Shown here piece after piece: positions 7,812 to 15,805 of a DNA stretch of 25,032 bases; the first letter of the stretch is position 1; each line of letters begins with the position of its first letter. The DNA is taken from assembly GCA_025869455.1 (NCBI GenBank), contig JAOZVT010001159.1, positions 1,648 to 26,679 on the forward strand, written 5' to 3'. A program made the translations under genes and the position numbers. Below the pieces are notes generated by a model. It was not told the DNA's origin, made no database searches, and saw only the letters and a list, made by a program, of their open reading frames with translations. This DNA is from Prosthecobacter sp. (GTDB taxonomy: Bacteria > Verrucomicrobiota > Verrucomicrobiia > Verrucomicrobiales > Verrucomicrobiaceae).

Positions 7812-10800
7812 TCAATCGGCATTAGAATCATCTGCAGGTGCATTCGACTGTGACTCAGGTTGTTCCTCATCTTGAGATTCCTTGATCAAGACTGCCGCCG
7901 TTTCTCCATAGGCCTGGCCTACCGAATCGGCTGTGGCAATATTGTTGAGAGTGTTAAGCACATGGGTGGTTGGCAAATTCCAGCGTGCGCCATTGGCTGC
8001 TAGATCCACGGTAGAACCCACGCCGGATCCGATTTTCATGTTTCGCTCAAGTTCCTTGGTATCCATGTTACCGCCGTTGAAGACTGCCTTCATGCCCGTA
8101 GCAATTGCTCCAGCCCCAACACCAAGGATTTTCCCAAATCCGTCTATCTGGTCAAATGTCTCACCCGCTTTGCTTGTTTCCTTGGGATCTGAGACTGAAA
8201 CGACCACGTTACACACGCCAAAGGAGGCGCTGTAAACAGCATTGACCGTAGCAATAGCCGCGAGAGTACCCGCCACTGGTCCCGTGATGGGGGCCGTAAC
8301 AGCAGCCAAACCTATACCGACACCAGCTACGGCGATCTGTTTTACCCCTTTGGTAAAACGTGCCCAGTTGATGTCCCAGGTGCCCGCAGGGTCCACGGAG
8401 TTCACCGGATTTCCCGCAGCGTATGCATAGAGATTGATGCCCCCCTCAAATCCAGCAGGGTCTTTTTGGAGAAAGCGTCCAGTGGAGGCATCATAAAAAC
8501 GGTTGCGCATGTAATACAAGCCAGCGCCTTCATCAAGAACACCCAGACCACCGACAAAGGTGAATGGATTGTCATCCACAAAACCCGTCTTCTTAATGAT
8601 ACGCGCGCAATGCCCCAAGGGGTCATAAGCGTAGGTGGCCAAGATGGTTCCTTCTGCATCAACGAGTCCGGCCACACTCATAAGACGTCCCGTCAGATAA
8701 TGCTGAAGCCCAGCGGACAGAGTGTTGCCTTTGACAGCGGCCAGGAGTCCACGATCCCCCCAAATATAGCGAGCCAACAAAGCCCCTGAACCATTGGTGG
8801 TAAAGAGCAGTCGATCTCCCGGACCGTAATGATAGTAGATGACCTCACCGCCGATTTCACGGCGAACACGCAGACCGCTACCTCCGTATAAATGGGTGGA
8901 TGTTTCTATCTCGTCGCCAATCCCCCGTTGCATGTTGGTTGGGCGGTTTTCTGCATTGTAGCTGGCCTGAAAAAGCCCACCTGCGACGCTGGTGAGGTTT
9001 CCGTCATCATCGTAACTATATGCTGTTTTTGTGTGTACCTTTATCCGACCACTGAGGTCGTACGTTATGTTAGCTGGTGCTGGCAAGAGAGGCGACGCAT
9101 GATCAGAACCTGCGTGAGTTTCCGTGATCACATTCCCCACCGCATCATATTGCAATTGCCAGTCAAAGGCTGTTCCGGCAGGTAAATCATGCCGAATCTG
9201 GGTGGGCTGACCATTAGCGTCATAACTATAAGTGCTGTGAATGGAAGAAGCTGAGGCTGGCAGGAGGGAGCGGTTCACATCCACCAGACGTCCAGCCTCA
9301 TCATGGAGAAAACTGACCTGAGCCGTTTCTCCTCCCAAGGTCATAGTTAGGTCAGTCATGTTGCTGCCTATTTCCCGAATACCCACGACTTCACTGCCAC
9401 TTCGGAAGACTGAGGGGACTTTCTGCCGATTAAACGCATCATAGGCGCAAGTCACCATGAGACCATCTGGATAGGTGGTGCTGGCCAAACGCCCTGTCGG
9501 GGAATAGGTGAAACTGAGGCTTTGACCATCAGGGTAGGTGATACTCAGCGCTCTATTGCAGGCATCATAAGTCCATGAAGTCGTTCCCCAAGCATCTACG
9601 CAGGTAAGGAGGTTATTGTTGTCATCAAAGGTGCTGCGGGCGATCTCGGCGAAAGCTGACCCTGGTGCATTGCTTTTGTATTCCTTCTTGGTAACGCGCC
9701 CGTCAGCATCATAAGTGATGCGGATCTGTTCACCTCTGCCATTACTCGTCAAGGTCACCCGCCCCAGGGCATCACGTTCATGGAAGACTTTTTTACCGAG
9801 GGGATCGGTCATCATGGTGAGTCGATTGTTCTCATCATAATCAAAAGTGGTTGCCGCTTTGCGCGGGTCCGTGAGTTTCACCAGACTGCCTTGGTCATTA
9901 TATTCGCGCGTGGTTTTCTTGCCCATCGCGTCCGTTATTGTGATCGGTCGGCCATCGGCATCATAAACGGTGGAGGTGACCCGCCCTAAAGGGTCCGTCA
10001 CCTGAACAGGCAAGTTATCCGAATTATAGTCTGTCTTGGCCACATTTCCCAATGGGTCCACAATCTGGGTGATGTATCCAAAATCGTTACGCTTGATCGA
10101 AGTGCTATTACCCAACTCATCGGTATAGCGGGTTTGTCCAAAAGCATCATGTTCAAAGCTGCGCTGAGGGGAACCGGCAGCGCTTGTGTATGTGAGTTCA
10201 GTGATGCGATCATTTGCATCATAAGAAATGCTTTTTGTTTGGCCAGCGCGGTCGATCATGCTGGTGCAACGACTGACTCCATCATAACTATAAGTGGCGG
10301 TATTGCCGCAGGCGTCTGTCTGGCTGGTGAGGTCACCGTTTGCATTGTATAAATTCACACTTTGGCCGTTGCGAGCGTCTGTTGTTTTCCAGAGGCGTCC
10401 ATTGCCATGATATTCGTATGTGGTGACATGATTCAGAGGGCTGCGAGTGGTCTGCAAATTATCATGTGAATCATAGGTAAACTGCCAAGTCTGGCCCAGA
10501 GGATCTACCCTCGAAATAAGATTCCCCCGGTCATTGTAAGTGAATTGGGTTTCATGGCCGAGGGCATCTTCAATTTTTGAAGGGTAGCCTTGATCGTCAT
10601 AAGAAATTTGGGTCACATGCCCCAGTTCATCGGTAAAGCTGGCAGGCAATTTCAGTTCATTGAATGTCACTTTATTTTTTGTGCCTTCAGGCTGAGTGAT
10701 GCTGGTGGTACGTCCATCCAAACTCTCAAAAACGGTTTCCTGTCCCGAAGGATCAGAGCGCCGCACCCCTGCGCCATCGGATAACAAATTGTATTGAATG

Positions 10801-12707
10801 ACAGTTCCTGAACTCGTCGTCACTGAATGAATGATCAGATCTCCAGCATTTTCCTGTGCAGAAGTGGCATCTTCATAACCCGGACGCGGCTCCCAGGCGA
10901 AACGATTTACTCGTCCAGCGGTGGTCATCTTCTTCAGGAAACCCAACTCATCATAAATGTAGCTGGCTTGATAACCTGCCATGTCAGTGATGGAGACTAA
11001 GTTTTGGTGACTGTCATAACCAAAAGTGATTTCACGGTTGTCAGGGGTGACCACACGCGTGCAACGCTTCTCTTCATTGTAGTAAAAATTCAGCTCCCTG
11101 CCTGCTGGATCTGTGACCTTCGTCACCTGGCCGCCGTTTTCATCGGTGACCACATTAATCACGACCTCATTGTCATTGCGATCAACAATGCGGGTGAGAA
11201 ACCAAAGGGCATTTCCTGGACCACCGGAGACTGAGTAGTGGTAGGTGAGGCGCGTGGCCCGCGTCATTAAAGTGAAGCCAATTGCCGCTCCATGATAGGT
11301 GAGTACGTCGCTATTTCCTTCAGGGCTCAGAAGCTGCAGGCTGCCAGATGTCACGGAACTGAGATCTTCCCCATCAGGTGTGACAAACTGCATTGAGTGA
11401 CCACCGCCAGTGACTAAACGCACCTCATGACCGAAAGCCCCTAACACGGAATCATAGGAGGAACGCCAGTTTTTACCGAAAGGGCCAATTCCACTGGCGT
11501 CATCCGCCACGGGACTACTGCTGTAAGCGAGACGAAAACTGGTGGCAGTCCCCAAGGTCGGCATATGGAACAGGGTGCCCTGGAGATGGAGATTCAGCGA
11601 GGCTGTGTTGACCCGATACTCAGGGAGGGCGATTTTTTTGGGTGGGCTATCCTCCGCATCAAAGGCTGTAAAAGGATGATCCCATGGACCACCGAGCCGT
11701 GCTTTTAACCAGGGGGGTGAAGCCCAAGCGGAGCCATAATTCAGATCAAAATCCCCGCCTACGGCAATGAATCCACGTTTTCCAGGGGTGACGCTCCAGA
11801 TGTCTGGATCACCACCGCCTGCACGCCAGAGTTTGACCTCTCGTGCATTTTCAGATGTCCATATATCCCCATATTCTGTGACCGCGATGAACAGGCCATC
11901 CGCATATGTACAACTATGAGCATAAGAGAAGGTGCTGGTATTTCCAAAGCCTGACGCAGTGGCAACGTTTTGCCAAGTTGTGCCATTGGCAGACCAGTAC
12001 ATTTTGTTTTTCCAAACGTCGGTCACAAACCAGCGGTTATTTCCATAGCAGACATCACGTGCGCCTTGAGTCGTCGAAACAACTGTCCATGTAGCTCCTG
12101 AATCGGTCGAACGCATTAGGTTATTGTAACCCCCACAGATCCAGGCTCCTTTACCGTAACCTACGGCATATAATCCCGGCCAGGACTGCCCGGAATCTGG
12201 GAGGACACGCTGCCAAGTATTGCCATGATCGAAGGAGCGTGTCATCTGACCAAAGATGCCGCCTACGGCGATGACGGTGCCTGAGCCGTCTGAGGACACG
12301 GCATGAAGCCCCTGTGAGATGGCATCCCCGCTGGCATCTGAATCACGCGGGGTCCATTTACTGCCGTCCGTGGATGTCCAAATTTTAGCTCCTTCGCCCG
12401 TATCTGGAGCCTTGCAGACGGCCACAAACTGAACGCCGGTGAAGCAGACGTCATTGAAGTCGCGTTTGATGCCTGCGGATTTGCGTGACCATTTGACCCC
12501 ATCCGTGGAGGTGCTGATGAAGCCTGACTGCCCTACAACTACCCAACGACCTTGGCCGTAAGCGACACCACTGATGAAGACTTTGGCAGGCTTCCCTACA
12601 TTGATACTGGGCCACGTTCCCAGAGAGTCGGCCGCGACAAAGGATGTCAATACGGAGTAGCAAAAAATGGCCGTTACTGCGACAAAGCGACTGGTTTTCA
12701 TAGTCAT
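7812..12707 (-). CDS. Secreted beta-propeller/YD-repeat (RHS-like) giant protein
   Basis: The protein has 1631 residues. A signal peptide spans residues 1 to about 26 (FVAVTAIFCYSVLTSFVAA). A sialidase/BNR or Ycf48-like beta-propeller follows (about 30-320), with at least six blade motifs such as STDGVKW, STDGSKW, SFDHGNTW, STDSGATW and WSANGTTW. Next is an RHS entry module resembling DUF6531 (about 365-460, with FGKNWRSSYDSVLG). More than two dozen YD repeats run from about 500 to 1370 (for example YDADGRPITITDAMG and YDELGFLKKM). The RHS core lies at about 1378-1440 (LYYMRNRFYDASTGRFLQKD, then INLYAYAAGNPVNSVDPAG). A variable tail of about 190 residues begins at GTWDINW. In characterised relatives the YD repeats form a hollow shell around the C-terminal tail, which is often a toxin. 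This tail is hydrophobic and glycine-rich and ends in an acidic segment; I do not recognise a toxin in it. No cognate immunity gene of the usual small size follows. Confidence 0.93.
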   Translation of the reverse strand: MTMKTSRFVAVTAIFCYSVLTSFVAADSLGTWPSINVGKPAKVFISGVAYGQGRWVVVGQSGFISTSTDGVKWSRKSAGIKRDFNDVCFTGVQFVAVCKAPDTGEGAKIWTSTDGSKWTPRDSDASGDAISQGLHAVSSDGSGTVIAVGGIFGQMTRSFDHGNTWQRVLPDSGQSWPGLYAVGYGKGAWICGGYNNLMRSTDSGATWTVVSTTQGARDVCYGNNRWFVTDVWKNKMYWSANGTTWQNVATASGFGNTSTFSYAHSCTYADGLFIAVTEYGDIWTSENAREVKLWRAGGGDPDIWSVTPGKRGFIAVGGDFDLNYGSAWASPPWLKARLGGPWDHPFTAFDAEDSPPKKIALPEYRVNTASLNLHLQGTLFHMPTLGTATSFRLAYSSSPVADDASGIGPFGKNWRSSYDSVLGAFGHEVRLVTGGGHSMQFVTPDGEDLSSVTSGSLQLLSPEGNSDVLTYHGAAIGFTLMTRATRLTYHYSVSGGPGNALWFLTRIVDRNDNEVVINVVTDENGGQVTKVTDPAGRELNFYYNEEKRCTRVVTPDNREITFGYDSHQNLVSITDMAGYQASYIYDELGFLKKMTTAGRVNRFAWEPRPGYEDATSAQENAGDLIIHSVTTSSGTVIQYNLLSDGAGVRRSDPSGQETVFESLDGRTTSITQPEGTKNKVTFNELKLPASFTDELGHVTQISYDDQGYPSKIEDALGHETQFTYNDRGNLISRVDPLGQTWQFTYDSHDNLQTTRSPLNHVTTYEYHGNGRLWKTTDARNGQSVNLYNANGDLTSQTDACGNTATYSYDGVSRCTSMIDRAGQTKSISYDANDRITELTYTSAAGSPQRSFEHDAFGQTRYTDELGNSTSIKRNDFGYITQIVDPLGNVAKTDYNSDNLPVQVTDPLGRVTSTVYDADGRPITITDAMGKKTTREYNDQGSLVKLTDPRKAATTFDYDENNRLTMMTDPLGKKVFHERDALGRVTLTSNGRGEQIRITYDADGRVTKKEYKSNAPGSAFAEIARSTFDDNNNLLTCVDAWGTTSWTYDACNRALSITYPDGQSLSFTYSPTGRLASTTYPDGLMVTCAYDAFNRQKVPSVFRSGSEVVGIREIGSNMTDLTMTLGGETAQVSFLHDEAGRLVDVNRSLLPASASSIHSTYSYDANGQPTQIRHDLPAGTAFDWQLQYDAVGNVITETHAGSDHASPLLPAPANITYDLSGRIKVHTKTAYSYDDDGNLTSVAGGLFQASYNAENRPTNMQRGIGDEIETSTHLYGGSGLRVRREIGGEVIYYHYGPGDRLLFTTNGSGALLARYIWGDRGLLAAVKGNTLSAGLQHYLTGRLMSVAGLVDAEGTILATYAYDPLGHCARIIKKTGFVDDNPFTFVGGLGVLDEGAGLYYMRNRFYDASTGRFLQKDPAGFEGGINLYAYAAGNPVNSVDPAGTWDINWARFTKGVKQIAVAGVGIGLAAVTAPITGPVAGTLAAIATVNAVYSASFGVCNVVVSVSDPKETSKAGETFDQIDGFGKILGVGAGAIATGMKAVFNGGNMDTKELERNMKIGSGVGSTVDLAANGARWNLPTTHVLNTLNNIATADSVGQAYGETAAVLIKESQDEEQPESQSNAPADDSNAD

Positions 12708-12817
12708 CTGAAAGGTTGTTTCAAATGACTAACGTGGCCCGAGGTTGGCCTTTAGGCTTTCCGCAAGGGGGGCGGAGTGTTACCCAAAGGACGCTTACTT
12801 ACGGCCCAACAAAGCAA

Positions 12818-13996
12818 CTAAACCTTTACCCAGGTCTTGGCCTTGCTGCTTGCTAAAATGGCCTCGCAGAGCTTCACCTCATGGTGACCGTCTTCAGCGG
12901 TGGCGAAAAGCACGGGTGTCTTTTTGCCACTGGCAATGTGTTCATAGACGGCGCGATAGTGCATCTTATGCGCGTCGCTGAAGCCTTCAGCATGGCCGCC
13001 AGGATAGTCGGTAAAGTTAGCCACGTCATCCAAGAAGCCTGGGGTTCCGCGTTGGAGGATCTGATTGGGCTGATCACGACGGCCTACGATGATTTCATTC
13101 GGCTGCTGGAGATCCCACTGGACACTGCCTTTGGTGCCATAGATGCCCAGGGCCAAGCTGCATTTCCAACCCGCTGCGACCTGGGAGATGCTGGCATTGG
13201 CATGGACGCCATCGGCATGACCGTGTTTGGATTTGCCAAATTTGAGGAGCACACTGCCGAAGTCCTCCGTATCCACTTTGTAGGGAACCATGGTTTTCGG
13301 GTCCACTTTGGCAAAAGTCTGCACTTCGCTTTTCGGGCGGAGACGGGTTTTATGAAAAGTCTCGATGTGGGCAAAGACACTCTGAGCTTTGGCCCCGAGG
13401 ATGAAGCTGACAGCATCGATCCAATGCGTGCCGATGTCCCCCACCGCGCGGAGTTTACCGCCCTCACTGGCCATGACACGCCAGTTATAGTCGGTCTGAT
13501 GCAGCAGCCAGTCCTGGAAAAAGTGCCCCTGCACATGGATAATTTCACCCAAATCCCCTCTTTCCACCAAGGCGCGCATTTGAAGAACAGCGGGGAAAAA
13601 GCGGCACATGTAGTTCACGGCAAAGACGGGGCCTTTTTTGCCCCCTTTTTTAACGGCAGCGACGACCTGAGCGGTTTCCAGAGTGGTCATGCCGAGAGGT
13701 TTTTCACAAATCACGTGCTTTCCCATGTCCAGGGCAGAGAGGCATTGCTCCACATGCGCTTTGTTTGGGGAGGTGATGTGAACGACATCCACGTTTGGGC
13801 TGGCGTACATGGCTTCGTGGTCATAATCCCCATAAACCTCCTCGATTCCCCAGAGTTCAGCGGTTTTTCGGGCGCTTTTGCTGGAAGCGCAGATGGCGGT
13901 GACCTGAATTCCAAGGCGTTTAAGGGCTTCAATGTGCACAGGGCCGATAAAACCGGTGCCAATGATGCCTGCGCGGAGATGATGAAGGGGTGTCAT
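12818..13996 (-). CDS. Gfo/Idh/MocA family NAD(P)-dependent oxidoreductase
   Basis: This 392-residue enzyme has an N-terminal Rossmann fold with the nucleotide-binding GIIGTGFIG motif close to the start. VDVVHITSPNKAHVEQCL and the family hallmark HVICEKPLG follow; the Lys of EKP is part of the active site in characterised members. The C-terminal substrate domain has VGDIGTHWIDAVSFILG, which contains the usual Asp and His of the family. Relatives oxidise or reduce hydroxyl groups on sugars, inositols or sugar derivatives; the substrate here is unknown. The ATG at 13996 lies 9 nt downstream of another in-frame ATG at 14005, and both are plausible. A longer in-frame reading to 14110 would add a non-conserved leader and is rejected. 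Large MocA families are typical of verrucomicrobia and planctomycetes. The gene is divergent from the small-protein/TPR pair and is followed, after 110 nt, by the YD-repeat gene. Confidence 0.92.
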   Translation of the reverse strand: MTPLHHLRAGIIGTGFIGPVHIEALKRLGIQVTAICASSKSARKTAELWGIEEVYGDYDHEAMYASPNVDVVHITSPNKAHVEQCLSALDMGKHVICEKPLGMTTLETAQVVAAVKKGGKKGPVFAVNYMCRFFPAVLQMRALVERGDLGEIIHVQGHFFQDWLLHQTDYNWRVMASEGGKLRAVGDIGTHWIDAVSFILGAKAQSVFAHIETFHKTRLRPKSEVQTFAKVDPKTMVPYKVDTEDFGSVLLKFGKSKHGHADGVHANASISQVAAGWKCSLALGIYGTKGSVQWDLQQPNEIIVGRRDQPNQILQRGTPGFLDDVANFTDYPGGHAEGFSDAHKMHYRAVYEHIASGKKTPVLFATAEDGHHEVKLCEAILASSKAKTWVKV

Positions 13997-14064
13997 GGCA
14001 CACATGGTGCCCCAAAGCGCCCCTGCCGTGCAAGTGCGCCTTTTTAGAAACAGAAACTCCGTGC

Positions 14065-14094
14065 TGGACGGCCAAGGCAGTTTATTTGTAATCT
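14065..14094 (+). promoter_or_regulatory. Candidate sigma-70-type promoter for the small-protein/TPR gene pair
   Basis: TGGACG (14065-14070) and TAATCT (14089-14094) are separated by 18 nt and match the -35 and -10 consensus at about four and five of six positions. A start near 14101 would give a leader of about 10 nt before the ATG at 14111. It lies in the 114-nt region between divergent genes. This is a pattern match by eye and could be chance. Confidence 0.25.
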
Positions 14095-14110
14095 CAATTT
14101 TTCCACGCAC

Positions 14111-14314
14111 ATGCGTCTGCTCTCAAAAATACTCTGGCTCCTCGCTTTCCTCGCCGCCACTTTCTGCTGGATGGTGCTCTTTGAGCACGGTTTCAGCATG
14201 AAGGGCTTTAACCAGGGAGTGCGGGAAGAATGGCAGACACTGACCGAACTGGTCACCAGCAAAGGTGAACAACCAGCCCAAGACACTCCAGCTAACCCCC
14301 CGATTCGTAAATAA
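14111..14314 (+). CDS. Small single-helix membrane protein, unknown function
   Basis: The 67-residue product begins with a positively charged MRLLSK, followed by a hydrophobic helix of about 18 residues (ILWLLAFLAATFCWMVLF). A soluble tail of about 45 residues follows, ending in a proline-rich segment. It could be an inner-membrane anchor with a periplasmic tail or an uncleaved signal anchor. No family was recognised. It stands 5 nt upstream of the TPR gene on the same strand with no terminator between, so the two are probably co-transcribed, which argues that it is a real gene. It may recruit the TPR protein to the membrane, but that is only a guess from position. Confidence 0.65.
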   Translation: MRLLSKILWLLAFLAATFCWMVLFEHGFSMKGFNQGVREEWQTLTELVTSKGEQPAQDTPANPPIRK

Positions 14315-14319
14315 GCACC

Positions 14320-15687
14320 ATGATCGTCACCGAGACCGAACTGCAACCTAAGTACCAGAATCTTTGGAAAAAAGGCCAACTCTCCATTGAGCAGAAAAAC
14401 TGGGAGTATGCCGTGAGCCTGCTTCTTCCTGTGGTTAAAGATGTGCCAGGCTTCCTGGAAGGAAGGAAATGGCTACGTCTCGCGGAAGGGGAAACGGCGG
14501 GAGGAAATCGCAAATTCAGCTTTGGCGGAGGCCTTTTCAAAGGCGGCTCCAAAAAAGATCCGTGGGAGACCATCGCGGATCTGGAAGAAAATGTTTTCCA
14601 AAAGGACCCCTTCAATGTCGCGGCCAATCAGCAGCTCTATGATCTAGCTCTGAAGCTGCAATTTCCGGGCCTGGCTGCTTTTGCCCTGGAAACGATCTGC
14701 AAAGGTCAGCCGACCAATACCAAGGTCATGCATACGCTGGCCGAGCACTACATGACCCATGATGAGCCGGGCAAGGCTAGCAAGGTCTATGCAGACATCC
14801 TGAAGATCGACCCACGTGATCTGAGTGCTGGCAAGGGTGAAAAAGATGCCGCTGCCCGGAACTCCATCATGAGTCAGGGCTGGGACACTGGGAACATCAA
14901 GGATTCTCAGAAGGATAACAAAGAGGCCAACCTTCTGGAGATGCTCAACAAACAAGGGCGGACCAAAGAGCAAACAGAAGCTCTACTGGCGCACTTCATT
15001 GAAGAGTACAATCGCGACAACACGAACATCAACTTCGTCAAGAGCATGGCCCAGCTTTATGAAGAGCTGGAACAGACGGATCACGCCCTGTCCTTTTACG
15101 AATACGCGCTGACTTTAAACCCTGGAGATGTGGCTCTGCAGCGCCGCACGGAGATCATTCGTGACAAAGCACAGGATGTTTACATCCAGCAGATGCAAGC
15201 GTACATTGATGCCAATTCTGACGCGCCTGACATTGAGGAAAAACGCGTGCAGTTGGATGAAATCCGCAAGCAACGCTCCATGGGAGCCATCACCGAGTCC
15301 AAGACCCGCGTGGAACGCAACCCAACGGACAAAGCTCTGCGGTATGACTTAGGCCAAGCCTACTTCCATGCAGGAATGTTCACCGAAGCCATCCCAGAGC
15401 TTCAACAAGCGAAGAGCAACCCGAACATTCGAATCAAAGCGATTCTGATGCTAGGACGCTGCTTTGAGAAGAAGAACATGAACGACCTAGCCTACAGTGC
15501 TTTCTCTGATGCCTCAAAGGAGCTGGCTATCATGGACAACACGAAGAAAGAAGTCCTCTACGAACTGGCTCTGGTCAGCGAAAAAATGGGCAAACAGGAT
15601 CAATACCTGGAAGCTCTCAAGGAGATCTACAACGCCGACTACGGTTATCGCGATGTCGCGAAGCGTGTGGAGTCTTCTTACAACTGA
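14320..15687 (+). CDS. Tetratricopeptide-repeat protein
   Basis: This 455-residue soluble protein has no signal peptide. Helical TPR-type repeats are visible in several places. Examples are LYELEQ-type segments at about 245-280 (FVKSMAQLYEELEQTDHALS, then YALTLNPGD), 340-365 (YDLGQAYFHAGMFTEAIPEL) and 370-400 (AILMLGRCFEKKNMNDLAYS). The N-terminal region (about 10-60) looks like a degenerate repeat, followed by a glycine/lysine-rich linker (FSFGGGLFKGGSKKD) containing no known motif. TPR proteins serve as protein-protein scaffolds, and no enzymatic domain is seen. The gene follows the one-helix small protein by 5 nt and ends 21 nt before a strong intrinsic terminator, so this two-gene unit appears self-contained. 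The partner and process are unknown. Confidence 0.85.
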   Translation: MIVTETELQPKYQNLWKKGQLSIEQKNWEYAVSLLLPVVKDVPGFLEGRKWLRLAEGETAGGNRKFSFGGGLFKGGSKKDPWETIADLEENVFQKDPFNVAANQQLYDLALKLQFPGLAAFALETICKGQPTNTKVMHTLAEHYMTHDEPGKASKVYADILKIDPRDLSAGKGEKDAAARNSIMSQGWDTGNIKDSQKDNKEANLLEMLNKQGRTKEQTEALLAHFIEEYNRDNTNINFVKSMAQLYEELEQTDHALSFYEYALTLNPGDVALQRRTEIIRDKAQDVYIQQMQAYIDANSDAPDIEEKRVQLDEIRKQRSMGAITESKTRVERNPTDKALRYDLGQAYFHAGMFTEAIPELQQAKSNPNIRIKAILMLGRCFEKKNMNDLAYSAFSDASKELAIMDNTKKEVLYELALVSEKMGKQDQYLEALKEIYNADYGYRDVAKRVESSYN

Positions 15688-15708
15688 TCCTTCACAACGC
15701 TTATCTCT

Positions 15709-15743
15709 ATCCCTGGTCCGCGAAGGCGGATCAGGGATTTTTG
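15709..15743 (+). terminator. Rho-independent terminator after the TPR gene
   Basis: A 13-bp stem (ATCCCTGGTCCGC at 15709-15721 pairing with GCGGATCAGGGAT at 15726-15738, one G-T wobble) is closed by a GAAG tetraloop. A run of five Ts follows (15738-15742). It lies 21 nt past the TPR stop codon and before the next plus-strand gene, so it closes the small-protein/TPR unit. Confidence 0.9.
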
Positions 15744-15805
15744 TTTGCGGGAGAGGATTGCAAACTAAGCTAAAACAAGGCAAACAATGGTGATATCTTT
15801 CTGCC

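Noticed and set aside
7786..7870. Possibility that the YD-repeat giant and the downstream lone-YD protein are one gene broken by a frameshift
   Set aside because: The downstream protein has its own signal peptide right before its YD unit, and the giant already ends after a complete RHS core and tail.
9000..11200. Recurring short motifs such as TCATAAGT spaced through the YD-repeat gene, as a possible repeat array
   Set aside because: They are the coding reflection of the repeated Thr-Tyr-Asp motif in the protein, not a separate DNA repeat or CRISPR-like element.
12709..12723. TGAAA-GGTTG-TTTCA dyad before the YD-repeat gene start
   Set aside because: Five-bp arms are expected by chance in a region of this size, and nothing else supports a function.
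12881..14047. A 388-codon open frame on the plus strand opposite the oxidoreductase gene
   Set aside because: It mirrors the Gfo/Idh/MocA gene codon by codon. The minus-strand product has clear family motifs, while the plus-strand translation has none.
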